A stretch of DNA of 64,000 nt. It comes from Burkholderiaceae bacterium DAT-1. Lineage in GTDB: Bacteria; Pseudomonadota; Gammaproteobacteria; Burkholderiales; Chitinimonadaceae. The translations under genes were made by a program, and so were the position numbers. The notes below the pieces were generated by a model, which saw nothing but the letters and a program-made list of their open reading frames with translations, did not search any database and was not told the DNA's origin. Of this stretch, positions 9,501 through 17,245 are shown piece after piece (the first letter of the stretch is position 1; each line of letters begins with the position of its first letter). The DNA is taken from assembly GCA_019084025.1 (NCBI GenBank), contig JAHRBI010000002.1:62001-126000 (forward strand), written 5' to 3'.

Positions 9501-10272
9501 GTCGGCACATGCTGCGCTGGAAGAGGATATGCGCGAGGGGCTGGCACTGCAGCAGTTTGTGCTGCATTACCAGATTCAGGTGGATTCGCAGGGCCGCGTG
9601 CAGGGTGCAGAAGCATTGGTGCGCTGGAAACATCCGCAGCGTGGCATGGTATCACCGGCGCAATTTATTCCCCTGGCAGAGGAGACGGCTCTGATTCTGC
9701 CGCTGGGGCTATGGGTGCTGGAAACCGCGTGCCAGCAATTGCAGCAGTGGGAGCAGCAACCGGATGCCGCTCACCTCACGCTCGCTGTGAACATCAGTGC
9801 GGTGCAATTCCACCACGAGCGCTTTATTCAGGATGTGCTGGGTGTACTGAAGCGCTATCCGACGGTGGCCTCGCGACTGAAACTGGAGCTCACCGAAAGC
9901 CTGCTGTTCAAGGATGTCGATGCCATCATCGACAAGATGAATACGCTGATTCCGCTGGGCGTGCGCTTCTCGCTAGATGACTTCGGGACAGGCTATTCAT
10001 CGCTGTCCTACCTCAAACGACTACCGCTGGAGCAGCTGAAAATCGACCAGACGTTTGTGCGCGACATCATGGAAGATGCCAGCGATCTGGCGATTGTGAA
10101 GGCGATTGTGACGCTGGGGCAGATTCTGGGTTTGGCGGTGATCGCCGAAGGGGTGGAAACCCCGGCACAGAAGGCGCTGCTGCAGGAAAGCGGCTGCTTT
10201 GTGTTCCAGGGCTACCTGTTCGGCCGCCCCGGTCCGGTGGAGACACTGACACTGGGTGGCGTCAGCGTGTAG
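6541..10272 (+). CDS. TPR-GAF-PAS-GGDEF-EAL c-di-GMP signalling protein
   Basis: A 1243-residue multidomain protein with no obvious membrane segment. Approximate order: alpha-helical TPR-like repeats 1-480, a coiled coil 475-520, GAF 530-680, PAS 690-810, GGDEF 820-985, EAL 1000-1240. The cyclase loop is RLGGDEF and is preceded at the right spacing by RAGD (RxxD I-site). The phosphodiesterase side has EALVRW, an intact DDFGTGYSS loop and EGVET, the signatures of active EAL enzymes. It could therefore make and break c-di-GMP, with TPR, GAF and PAS as inputs. An in-frame ATG at 6550 has better spacing from the upstream ACAGG and may be the true start. The TPR array fused to a hybrid GGDEF-EAL is unusually long. 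Confidence 0.9.
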   Translation: MLYMELFAPDEVVRLLESRLGELDGRARLEALLELAWHKRQRDSHRTQLLLEEIEIRLRPVHLPVVDRMRIEARIRLIRAEFESLAGHQTSAMELAESAIATFEQISDAAGAGDGRWLLASIWSDLGKRQQVNQSLNGALRDYRLTTDQNRIDAAMARILSRIAFVDAEGAAHGLAESFPAQSQHADGVNVWISIAQANVAALTDDPGEAIKFDLNAYNAANVTGQIAQALVCAVNIAEGFATLGDLHGALDWAERALRQARESGWPGSIGLCLVQAGDILRLLGREGDAQHLLNEALAMLDPMTGSRTYELLLEHLGQLALDGKRYSEALDWFVQLESSLSSHGESDLLIKSWRGQATALVHLGRPADALAKVAGALGLARSKGNSDEQVKALRVFAELHQEYQLAGPDNLEAPTPALHYLGEALTIARSIGGYRVPTELYNQLADAWAGCGDYQRAYQSMVEAAGARNQSRVEEAQKRAVAMQLRHEVDQVRADAEHHKRLASALQETNATLEALGRIGREITANLLTDDIMWALSDHARTFLDATSLLLFLVDEPRGLLRMAFALEGKDIPPDIDVKLDDPVSLAAKCVRERKEIVVGATKGPLEFPVRAGTLMPQSMIFEPLEVGRRLIGVISIQSTRENAYGDRECSIFRTLCAYAAIALDNAFVYREVEVAREALAAQEQELKVVATAFESQEGLMIASADLVVLRVNTAFTRITGYPADAVLGHSPSILQSARHGDGDFDALIGAVRLHGSWQGEIWAQRVDQTDIPLWLSVTAVRNELNVLTHIVFALVDITERKRAEDEIRNLAFFDPLTNLPNRRLLMDRLRLALARSARSDQCGALLFIDLDNFKRLNDTRGHGVGDMLLSKVAKRLVGCVRAGDTVARLGGDEFVVLLEGLPHQDVDAAEKVEVVAQKIHETLNTPYLLDNIEHRSTPSIGICLFTGKDETVDELLKQADLAMYQAKGSGRNAIRFFDPAMQAAVSAHAALEEDMREGLALQQFVLHYQIQVDSQGRVQGAEALVRWKHPQRGMVSPAQFIPLAEETALILPLGLWVLETACQQLQQWEQQPDAAHLTLAVNISAVQFHHERFIQDVLGVLKRYPTVASRLKLELTESLLFKDVDAIIDKMNTLIPLGVRFSLDDFGTGYSSLSYLKRLPLEQLKIDQTFVRDIMEDASDLAIVKAIVTLGQILGLAVIAEGVETPAQKALLQESGCFVFQGYLFGRPGPVETLTLGGVSV

Positions 10273-10299
10273 CCCGTCTGCACACATCATCCGCTTACT

Positions 10300-10335
10300 T
10301 GCGCAAGCAAGGCTCCCCCGCGGGGGCGGGAGGAG
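10300..10335. terminator. GC-rich hairpin between convergent genes
   Basis: The short gap between the convergent GGDEF-EAL gene and the peroxidase gene contains CTCCCCCG facing CGGGGGCGGGAG. It can form a strong GC stem that may act on either strand, but no T tract follows, so termination is only a guess. Confidence 0.35.
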
Positions 10336-10350
10336 TGGATTGAATCAGTG

Positions 10351-10884
10351 TCACTTCTGCAGCATCGGCTTCAGCTTGCTCATCACTTCTTCGCTATCCG
10401 GCTCGGTCGGGGTCGAGAATGGATAGACAGTCTTGCCATCCGGCGCGATCAGGTATTTCTTAAAATTCCAGCGCGGCGCTTCGCCAGAGATTTGAGCCAG
10501 TTGCTTGAACAGCGGATTGGCATCATCGCCGCGCACGTGGCTGGCTTCCATCATCGGGAATTCGATGAAGTAGGTCAGCTTGCAGAACTCGGCGATTTCC
10601 TTGCTGCTATCCAGTTCCTGCTTGAAGTCATTGGACGGAAAACCGAGCACCACTAGTCCCTTGTCCTTGTAAGTCTTGTACATTTCTTCCAGCTTGGAGA
10701 ACTGCTTGGTAAAGCCGCATTTGCTGGCCGTATTGACGACCAGAATCGCCTTGCCTTCCGCCTTGCACATGTCGAAAGGCTCGCCTTGCAGGGTCTTGAA
10801 CTGATGGTTGAGTAGGGATGAACAGGCGGAATGCGCCAGCGGGCTCACCAGCAGCGCAGCAGCAATCAGGGTTGCACGAAGCAT
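10351..10884 (-). CDS. Periplasmic glutathione peroxidase-like protein
   Basis: A 177-residue thiol peroxidase-like protein with an N-terminal signal peptide (MLRATLIAAALLVSPLAHSA), hence probably periplasmic. The glutathione-peroxidase core is clear: VVNTASKCGFTKQ holds the peroxidatic Cys, and RWNFKKYLI holds the conserved Trp and Asn. The usual PCNQF block is changed to PSNDF. This loses both the catalytic-tetrad Gln and the Cys that resolves the reaction in thioredoxin-dependent relatives. The start at 10884 has AGGAGA six bases upstream; a longer in-frame reading back to 11019 has no support. Probably a peroxide or lipid-peroxide reductase, but the altered block makes the electron donor and activity uncertain. 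Confidence 0.85.
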   Translation of the reverse strand: MLRATLIAAALLVSPLAHSACSSLLNHQFKTLQGEPFDMCKAEGKAILVVNTASKCGFTKQFSKLEEMYKTYKDKGLVVLGFPSNDFKQELDSSKEIAEFCKLTYFIEFPMMEASHVRGDDANPLFKQLAQISGEAPRWNFKKYLIAPDGKTVYPFSTPTEPDSEEVMSKLKPMLQK

Positions 10885-11056
10885 GGATGTCTCCTGAGTG
10901 GGAAAATGGGATGAGCGTGCAGTGTGGGTGGGGTGGGTGTCAACCCTGATGTGATTGGGGGCTTCACGATAAGCAGGGTAATAGCAATTGCACTTCCTGT
11001 GATAGCATTTTGCATGCAAGTTTTAGATCGTATCCTCATTTTCAATTAGGAAGTTT

Positions 11057-11524
11057 ATGAAAATCTCAGAAGTAGATAAGGCATTTGAATCATTCGTTAA
11101 TGAGAAAAAATTAGATGTTTTTTTGCCAAATGACCTCAAGGCCGCAGTTGAAGCGTGGTTAGATTTTTACGAGCAAAAGCGCGTTGATGCAGTTCACTCA
11201 GTAAATGGTGCATGGCCTGATGCATTATTGTTTGAGTGGGGTTATCAGGAAGCGCTGGAAGGGTATTATGAGGCATGTTTCTATTTGAATTTGACGCGCC
11301 AGTTCATTTCCGGGTGTGGAGATGATGACGAGATGACACAGTTAATTTGGCAGCTTGAATATAATGTTGATAGTGTTGCAGATGATCTCGGATATCAAAC
11401 ATCATGGTGTGAAAGTGTGGCCGGACTATCACAGTTCAGGCCGCAGGTATTAGCATCCAAAGTGCTTGAAGCGCTGGTTGATTTGACACCCCGAAAAGTG
11501 CGATTCAGTCTGACAGAAATATGA
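11057..11524 (+). CDS. Hypothetical protein, AT-rich orphan
   Basis: A 155-residue acidic protein with no signal peptide or membrane segment, rich in Asp, Glu, Trp and Tyr. I do not recognise a family. The start is supported by AGGAAG ahead of the ATG. Its base composition is clearly richer in A and T than its neighbours (Lys and Phe mostly AAA and TTT), and it stands alone between two minus-strand genes. Those features suit a recently acquired gene. Small acidic orphans of this kind are sometimes immunity proteins, but there is no toxin gene beside it, so that is only a possibility. Confidence 0.7.
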   Translation: MKISEVDKAFESFVNEKKLDVFLPNDLKAAVEAWLDFYEQKRVDAVHSVNGAWPDALLFEWGYQEALEGYYEACFYLNLTRQFISGCGDDDEMTQLIWQLEYNVDSVADDLGYQTSWCESVAGLSQFRPQVLASKVLEALVDLTPRKVRFSLTEI

Positions 11525-11536
11525 GTCGCAGCGTTG

Positions 11537-12322
11537 TTACGCTCCACCCAGCCGCCCTGCCAATTCCCGCAACTTCGGTGCAATCTCCCCCGCCCATTGC
11601 TCAGGCGTCAGCCGGTAGGCAGGGCCGCTGCAGTTAATGGCCATGGGTGACTCCTGTCCGCGCAGGGGAACAGCGACGGCGAAGATGTCGGGCTCGAATT
11701 CGCCAAATGAGCGACAGAAGCCGTCCTGGCTGATTTCTGCTGCGCCAGTATGCAATCTTTCCTGCCAATCCGGCCAGCTGCCGCCGTATTCAAGCGCCAG
11801 TGCATCGGTGGTCTGGCTGCGCTGGCTTGCGTCAAGGCTGGCGTAGATCGCCCGGCCAATCGCCGTGCTGACCAATGGCACGCTGGCACCCACATCCAGC
11901 TTGATACCCACTCGCGTCGTCGCGCGACAGGCCTCGACATATACCACCCGCGTCCCCATCAAGCAGCCCAGCGTCACTGACAGTCCGGTTTCCTGCGACA
12001 GCGCCCGCATCAGTGGCCGCGCACGCTCGCGCACATCCACTTGCGCCAGTGCGGCAAAACCCAGCGTCAGCACTTTCAATCCGGGTAGATATTTGCTGCT
12101 AACCGGATCCTGTTGCAGATATCCCAGCTTGGTCAGCGTGTAAGTCAGTCGCGATACCGTTGATTTTGGCAGGCCGGTGCGCTGCGCCAGCTCCTGATTC
12201 CCCAGTTGTCTATCCTGCATGCCAAAGGCTTGCAGAATGTCCAGCCCGCGTGCAAGCGCCGTGACAAACAGGCGATCGTTGCTCAGGTCATCTTCGGGCG
12301 CAGCGTGTGGCTGGGTGGACAT
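11537..12322 (-). CDS. IclR family transcriptional regulator
   Basis: A 261-residue IclR-type regulator. The N-terminal winged helix-turn-helix (about residues 20-85) contains NQELAQRTGLPKSTVSRLTY. The C-terminal effector-binding domain (about 95-255) opens with KYLPGLKVLTLGFAAL and includes MGTRVVYVEAC and AIGRAIYA blocks. The start at 12322 has AAAAGG upstream and gives the usual family length; in-frame ATGs at 12355 and 12367 are alternatives. It is divergent from gcdH, and the gap holds a perfect palindrome, so it most likely controls the glutaryl-CoA module and perhaps itself. Effector unknown; glutarate or glutaryl-CoA is a reasonable guess. Confidence 0.9.
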   Translation of the reverse strand: MSTQPHAAPEDDLSNDRLFVTALARGLDILQAFGMQDRQLGNQELAQRTGLPKSTVSRLTYTLTKLGYLQQDPVSSKYLPGLKVLTLGFAALAQVDVRERARPLMRALSQETGLSVTLGCLMGTRVVYVEACRATTRVGIKLDVGASVPLVSTAIGRAIYASLDASQRSQTTDALALEYGGSWPDWQERLHTGAAEISQDGFCRSFGEFEPDIFAVAVPLRGQESPMAINCSGPAYRLTPEQWAGEIAPKLRELAGRLGGA

Positions 12323-12379
12323 GCGGGTTTGCCTTTTGGACACATTTACAGTCATACTATTCTGCATGATGAAACATTG

Positions 12380-12394
12380 TTCCGCAACGCGGAA
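12380..12394. promoter_or_regulatory. Palindromic operator candidate for the IclR regulator
   Basis: TTCCGC-AAC-GCGGAA is a perfect 6-bp inverted repeat with a 3-bp centre, in the roughly 118-bp gap between the divergent regulator and gcdH starts. IclR-family operators are often short palindromes of this TTCCG...CGGAA form. The assignment rests on position and symmetry only. Confidence 0.6.
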
Positions 12395-12439
12395 TTATAA
12401 ACGAATCCATTACTTGGAATCCGGCACAGGAGAACACAT

Positions 12440-13615
12440 ATGGCACGCCCGAGCTTTCAATGGGATGACGCATTGCTCTTGAACGAGCAGCTGACCGATG
12501 AAGAACGCATGATCCGCGACGCAGCGCATGACTACTGTCAGGGCAAACTGATGACGCGCGTGCTGCAGGCCAACCGCCACGAGCACTTCGACCGCGAGAT
12601 CATGAACGAGCTGGGCGAGCTGGGCTTTCTGGGTTCCACCATCGAAGGCTATGGCTGCGCAGGCGTGAGCCATGTGGCATATGGTCTGGTAGCGCGCGAA
12701 GTGGAGCGCGTGGATTCCGGCTATCGTTCGGCCATGAGTGTGCAAAGCTCGTTGGTGATGTACCCGATTTATGCCTACGGTAGCGAAGCGCAGAAGCAGA
12801 AGTATCTGCCGAAGCTGGCAACGGGCGAATGGGTGGGCTGTTTCGGGCTGACCGAACCGAACCATGGTTCTGATCCGGGTTCGATGATTACCCGTGCCAA
12901 GAAGGTCGACGGCGGCTACAGCCTGTCCGGCGCCAAAATGTGGATCACCAATTCGCCGATCGCTGATGTGTTTGTGGTCTGGGCCAAGGATGATGCCGGC
13001 GAGATTCGCGGCTTCGTGCTGGAAAAGGGCATGAAGGGGCTGTCTGCACCGAAGATCGAAGGCAAGTTCTCCCTGCGTGCATCCATCACCGGCGAAATTG
13101 TCATGGACAATGTGTTCGTGCCGGAAGAAAACGCTTTCCCTGACATTCGCGGCCTGAAGGGGCCGTTCGGCTGTCTGAACAAGGCACGCTACGGCATCGC
13201 CTGGGGCGCGATGGGTGCGGCGGAGTTCTGCTGGCATGCGGCGCGCCAGTACACGCTGGATCGTCAGCAGTTTGGTCGTCCGCTGGCTGCCAATCAGCTG
13301 ATCCAGCTGAAACTGGCCAACTTCCAGACTGAAATCTCACTGGGCCTGCAAGCTGCATTGCGTGTTGGCCGCCTGATGGACGAAGGCCGCGCCGCGCCGG
13401 AAATGATTTCGCTGATCAAACGTAACAACTGTGGCAAGGCACTGGATATCGCCCGGATTAGCCGCGATATGCACGGCGGCAACGGTATCAGTGACGAATT
13501 CCATGTTATCCGCCATGTAATGAATCTAGAGGCCGTGAATACCTACGAAGGTACTCATGATGTGCATGCGCTGATTCTGGGCCGCGCACAAACCGGACTG
13601 GCCGCATTCTCCTGA
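12440..13615 (+). CDS. gcdH: Glutaryl-CoA dehydrogenase
   Basis: A 391-residue flavoprotein of the acyl-CoA dehydrogenase family. It oxidises and decarboxylates glutaryl-CoA to crotonyl-CoA in lysine, cadaverine and glutarate breakdown. Landmarks are [16 protein letters not shown] (FAD and substrate region), [33 protein letters not shown], and [16 protein letters not shown], whose Glu is the catalytic base. This set is typical of glutaryl-CoA rather than short-chain enzymes. An AGGAG site precedes the ATG. It heads a same-strand series with a periplasmic binding protein, a CoA-transferase and a glutamine-synthetase homologue, under probable IclR control. Confidence 0.93.
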   Translation: MARPSFQWDDALLLNEQLTDEERMIRDAAHDYCQGKLMTRVLQANRHEHFDREIMNELGELGFLGSTIEGYGCAGVSHVAYGLVAREVERVDSGYRSAMSVQSSLVMYPIYAYGSEAQKQKYLPKLATGEWVGCFGLTEPNHGSDPGSMITRAKKVDGGYSLSGAKMWITNSPIADVFVVWAKDDAGEIRGFVLEKGMKGLSAPKIEGKFSLRASITGEIVMDNVFVPEENAFPDIRGLKGPFGCLNKARYGIAWGAMGAAEFCWHAARQYTLDRQQFGRPLAANQLIQLKLANFQTEISLGLQAALRVGRLMDEGRAAPEMISLIKRNNCGKALDIARISRDMHGGNGISDEFHVIRHVMNLEAVNTYEGTHDVHALILGRAQTGLAAFS

Positions 13616-13687
13616 GGATGTGAATTTCCGGTTGCGCGGGCAGGCGCTGACTAGAATGCAGGAGAGTCATTATTTCGGGAGGCGTGT

Positions 13688-14401
13688 ATGCGCTTTCTGC
13701 TCCTGCTGGTCTGCTGTGTGTCTGCGCTGGCCGCCGACGCGCCGCGCATGCGCTTGTGTACGCTCGACAAGTCGTTCGAGCCGTACACGCGTGCGGACGG
13801 TAATGGGGTCCTGCAGCGGAAGATCAGGCGGGTCGCCGCGAAGCTGGGGCTGCAAGTTCACAATGTCTATGCGCCGCGTGCCCGGTGTGTCGAGCAATTG
13901 CGTTCGACGGCCGTTGATGCCCTGATCGGGGCATACACGGAGGATCGACTGACGTTTGCGGTTTATCCCTCGCGAGGCGGCCTTGCTGATCCTTCGCGTG
14001 CGCTGGTCCGCGTGATGTTCCGGCTGTATGTACGGCGAGACAGCACCTTAAGCTGGGAGGGTGAACAATTTAGTTTTCCGCCCAATCCAGTTGTGGGCGT
14101 ACAGGCAGGGTTTACCCATATTGATCGCATGCGCGCTACAGGTGCGCGTGTCGATGATGGGGCGCGCACAACCGAACAGAATCTTGGCAAGTTGATGCTC
14201 GGCAGGCTGGATGCGGCGCTGGCGATGGAAACCGAGGCCGCACCGTTGCTGGAAGGCAAATACGCCGGGGTGCTGAAAGCCCTGCCGCAACCGTTTGAAG
14301 AAACGCATTTGTATCTGCTGGTGAGCCGGACGTTCTACCAGCAACACAAACAATTGGTTGAAGCACTCTGGCGCGAGCTGGCGCTGGTGCCTTCACCCTG
14401 A
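13688..14401 (+). CDS. Periplasmic substrate-binding-like protein
   Basis: A 237-residue exported protein with a signal peptide (MRFLLLLVCCVSALAADAP). The mature part resembles the solute-binding family 3 / amino-acid periplasmic binding fold: a two-lobe pattern with LCTLDKSFEPYT at the start, a central DALIGAYTEDR segment, and a hinge followed by a second lobe. No permease or ATPase gene is adjacent, so it may be a stand-alone sensor or use a transporter encoded elsewhere. It lies between gcdH and the CoA-transferase, so a dicarboxylate such as glutarate is a possible ligand; this is inference from context only. Confidence 0.7.
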   Translation: MRFLLLLVCCVSALAADAPRMRLCTLDKSFEPYTRADGNGVLQRKIRRVAAKLGLQVHNVYAPRARCVEQLRSTAVDALIGAYTEDRLTFAVYPSRGGLADPSRALVRVMFRLYVRRDSTLSWEGEQFSFPPNPVVGVQAGFTHIDRMRATGARVDDGARTTEQNLGKLMLGRLDAALAMETEAAPLLEGKYAGVLKALPQPFEETHLYLLVSRTFYQQHKQLVEALWRELALVPSP

Positions 14402-14454
14402 ATCGCCGTCTGCTGCAGCCCTGATCTGCCGGACGGCAAAGATGGAGCATGCAC

Positions 14455-15609
14455 ATGACCGGAGCCTTGTCTCATCTCCGCGTACTGGATTTATCCCGTG
14501 TACTGGCCGGGCCGTGGGCGACGCAACAACTGGCCGACCTCGGCGCCGAAGTCATCAAGATCGAAAAGCCCGATGGCGGCGACGATACCCGTGGCTGGGG
14601 TCCGCCCTTTCTGACGGATGCAGACGGCAAGCCTACACGCGAATCTGCCTATTACCTCTGCGCCAATCGCGGCAAAAAATCCGTGTGTATCGACATGACG
14701 ACGCCTGATGGTCAGGCCACCCTGCATGCGCTGGTGAAATCCTGCGATGTGGTGGTGGAAAACTTCAAGGTGGGCGGCCTGAAGAAATACCGGCTGGACT
14801 ACGAGAGCCTGTCCGCCATCAAGCCGGATCTGGTGTACTGCTCGATTACCGGCTTTGGTCAGGCGGGGCCGCGCGCGGAGCAGGCGGGCTACGATTTCAT
14901 GATTCAGGGCTTGGGCGGGCTGATGTCCATTACCGGCGAGCCGGCGGGTGAACCCATGAAAGTGGGCGTGGCGGTGACGGATCTGTTTACCGGCATGCAT
15001 GCCACGGTTGGCATTCTCGCGGCACTGGCGCATCGCGATCGTACCGGCGAGGGTCAGCATATCGACGTGGCATTGTTCGATTGCCAGCTGGCCATGCTGG
15101 CCAATGTCGCCTCGAATTATCTGGTCGGTGGCAAGGTGCCGCCGCGTTATGGCAATGCACACGCCAATATCGTCCCCTATCAGGCCTTTGCAGCTGCGGA
15201 TGGACATGTGATCGTGGCGGTGGGCAATGATACCCAGTTTGCCCGCTTTGCCGAGCTGTGCGGACACAGTGAATGGGCGTTGGATGAGCGCTTCGCCACC
15301 AATCGTGCCCGTGTGGTGAACCGCGAGACACTGGTGCCGCTGATCATTGAGGCGATGGCCAAGCAGCCGCGCCATTACTGGATTGATGGCATGGCCGCGC
15401 AGGGGATTCCGGGCGGGCCGATCAATTCGGTGGCCGAGGCGCTGGCTGATCCGCAAGTGGCGGCGCGCGAGATGGTGGTCGACGTGCCGCATCCACTGGG
15501 GCCGGTGAAAATGGTGGCCAACCCCATCCGCCTGTCGCGCACGCCGGTGGCCTATACGCAGGCCGCGCCAATGCTGGGCGAGCATGATGACGCCTATCTC
15601 GGCCGCTGA
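14455..15609 (+). CDS. CaiB/BaiF family CoA-transferase (probable glutarate CoA-transferase)
   Basis: A 384-residue class III CoA-transferase. Typical family blocks are LRVLDLSRVLAGPWATQQLADLGAEVIKIE at the N-terminus, NRGKKSVCIDM, and the catalytic-Asp region GYDFMIQGLGGLMSITGE. Start 14455 is preferred to 14449 because GGAG lies 7 nt upstream. Beside gcdH it probably moves CoA from succinyl-CoA to glutarate, feeding the dehydrogenase, as in the known glutarate pathway (SugCT type). Specificity within this family cannot be read from sequence. Confidence 0.87.
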   Translation: MTGALSHLRVLDLSRVLAGPWATQQLADLGAEVIKIEKPDGGDDTRGWGPPFLTDADGKPTRESAYYLCANRGKKSVCIDMTTPDGQATLHALVKSCDVVVENFKVGGLKKYRLDYESLSAIKPDLVYCSITGFGQAGPRAEQAGYDFMIQGLGGLMSITGEPAGEPMKVGVAVTDLFTGMHATVGILAALAHRDRTGEGQHIDVALFDCQLAMLANVASNYLVGGKVPPRYGNAHANIVPYQAFAAADGHVIVAVGNDTQFARFAELCGHSEWALDERFATNRARVVNRETLVPLIIEAMAKQPRHYWIDGMAAQGIPGGPINSVAEALADPQVAAREMVVDVPHPLGPVKMVANPIRLSRTPVAYTQAAPMLGEHDDAYLGR

Positions 15610-15694
15610 CACGTATCGATACGAATCAAAAACGGGCCGGATAGACTGGCTCGGGCAGGGAAAACCTGACAAGCAGGATGACAAGGAGAACAAC

Positions 15695-17050
15695 ATGACT
15701 GCCGACAATCACGCCCATATGCCCGTGTGGCTGCAGGGCTCCGGCGTTCGCGAAGTGGAATGCCTGGTGCCGGATGTAAACGGCTATCCGCGCGGCAAGG
15801 TGCTGCCATTGAAATCATTTCTGGCGGGCTGGGAACTGCGGCTATGCCGTGCGGTGGCGATTCATACGGTGACAGGCGACTGGGCGGATTACCGCTTTTC
15901 CGGCGAAGGTGACCCGGATATGCGTCTTGTGCCCGATCTGAGCACGGTGAAGCATGTGCCGTGGGCACGCTCGACCCGCGCACTGGCGATTCACGATTGT
16001 ATTGATCTGGATGGACAGGCCACGCCGATTGCCAGCCGCAATGTGCTGCGCTCGGTGCTGGAAAAATATGCAGATCGCGGCTGGACGCCAATCGTCGCGC
16101 CCGAACTGGAATTCTATGTGCTGGCGATCAATAGTGACCCTGACCAGCCGATGGCGCCGTATTACACCGGCAATGGCCGTCGTGAAGAAGGGCAGCAGGG
16201 CTTCGGTTTCGGCACGCTGAATGATCTGTCGGCCTTCTGGGATGAGGTGCATGCCGCGCTGGAGACGCTGGGCATCCGTGGCGATACTTTTGTGCACGAA
16301 CTCGGACCGGGGCAGTTTGAAATCAATCTGCTGCACGGCGAAGCGCTGGATCTGGCGGATCAGACCTTCCTGTTTAAATACGCCCTGCGCGAAATTGGCT
16401 TCAAGCACAATCTGCAGGTCGTCTTTATGGCCAAACCGCTGGCGGGCAAGCCGGGCAGCTCCATGCACATCCACCAGAGCGTGATCGATGCCAGCGGGCA
16501 GAACATCTTCAGTCGCGAAGATGGCGAACCGTCATCCGTCTTCTATCAGTACATCGCCGGTCTGCAAACCTGCCTCCCTGATTTGATGCCGATTGTATGC
16601 CCGCACGTGAATTCCTATCGCCGTTTCGCCAAGCATATGGCGGCGCCGGTGAATCTGAGTTGGGGTTATGACAATCGCACGGTGGGGATCCGTATCCCGC
16701 GTTCCGGTCCGGGCGCACGCCGTATCGAAAACCGCATTCCCGGCTGTGATACCAACCCTTATCTGGTATTGGCCTCCTCGCTGGCGGCTGGCTTGTACGG
16801 CATCGAAAAGGGGCTCACGCCTTCTGCTGAAATCAGCGGTACCGTCTTTAATATCGAAGAAGAAACCGGTCCAGCATTGCCGCGCTCGCTCGAAGGCGCG
16901 CTGGATCGCATGGCCGCCAGTACCATTGCCCGTGAACTTTTTGATCCGGCTTTTGTCGATGCCTATGTAGCAGTCAAGGAAACCGAGCTGGCTTCGTTCC
17001 ATCACGAAATTACCCCGTGGGAGCGACGTTATCTGGCTTCGATTGCTTGA
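15695..17050 (+). CDS. Glutamine synthetase family protein (probable gamma-glutamylpolyamine synthetase)
   Basis: A 451-residue protein with the glutamine-synthetase fold. It carries ATP and metal motifs such as APELEFYVLA, ELGPGQFEINLLHGEAL, GKPGSSMHIHQS and the NRTVGIRIPRSG block. It lacks the N-terminal and adenylylation features of GlnA and looks like PuuA/PauA-type enzymes that glutamylate putrescine, cadaverine or other amines. AAGGAG lies just upstream of the chosen ATG; an in-frame start at 15584 would overlap the preceding gene. In a glutaryl-CoA cluster, glutamylation of cadaverine (leading to 5-aminovalerate, then glutarate) is an attractive role, but this is inferred. Confidence 0.85.
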   Translation: MTADNHAHMPVWLQGSGVREVECLVPDVNGYPRGKVLPLKSFLAGWELRLCRAVAIHTVTGDWADYRFSGEGDPDMRLVPDLSTVKHVPWARSTRALAIHDCIDLDGQATPIASRNVLRSVLEKYADRGWTPIVAPELEFYVLAINSDPDQPMAPYYTGNGRREEGQQGFGFGTLNDLSAFWDEVHAALETLGIRGDTFVHELGPGQFEINLLHGEALDLADQTFLFKYALREIGFKHNLQVVFMAKPLAGKPGSSMHIHQSVIDASGQNIFSREDGEPSSVFYQYIAGLQTCLPDLMPIVCPHVNSYRRFAKHMAAPVNLSWGYDNRTVGIRIPRSGPGARRIENRIPGCDTNPYLVLASSLAAGLYGIEKGLTPSAEISGTVFNIEEETGPALPRSLEGALDRMAASTIARELFDPAFVDAYVAVKETELASFHHEITPWERRYLASIA

Positions 17051-17105
17051 TTGGCACGCAGGATTTCTTTTGTACCTCTCCGAGCCCTGAGCAGGCTTTT
17101 TGATG

Positions 17106-17131
17106 CGCCCCGGATTCGGGGCGTTTTTTTT
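17106..17131 (+). terminator. Rho-independent terminator of the glutaryl-CoA gene set
   Basis: CGCCCCG, loop GATT, CGGGGCG, then eight T. This is a textbook terminator 55 bp after the glutamine-synthetase-like gene. Confidence 0.9.
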
Positions 17132-17245
17132 GCATGATGTGGCAGGATCAACCAAGATAAAGTGGTGTGCTTGGCAGCGATGACTGCTTTGGGTATTGTC
17201 GCGGTGGCCGCAGATTGGCTCATCAATTGGATTGAAGGAACGTCA

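Noticed and set aside
11537-13615. Assigning the IclR regulator to a named regulator of glutarate use.
   Set aside because: Position and operator fit, but the known glutarate regulators I recall belong to other families, so no symbol is given.
14491-15708. A 405-residue minus-strand frame opposite the CoA-transferase.
   Set aside because: His- and Arg-rich shadow of a well-supported gene; no domain.
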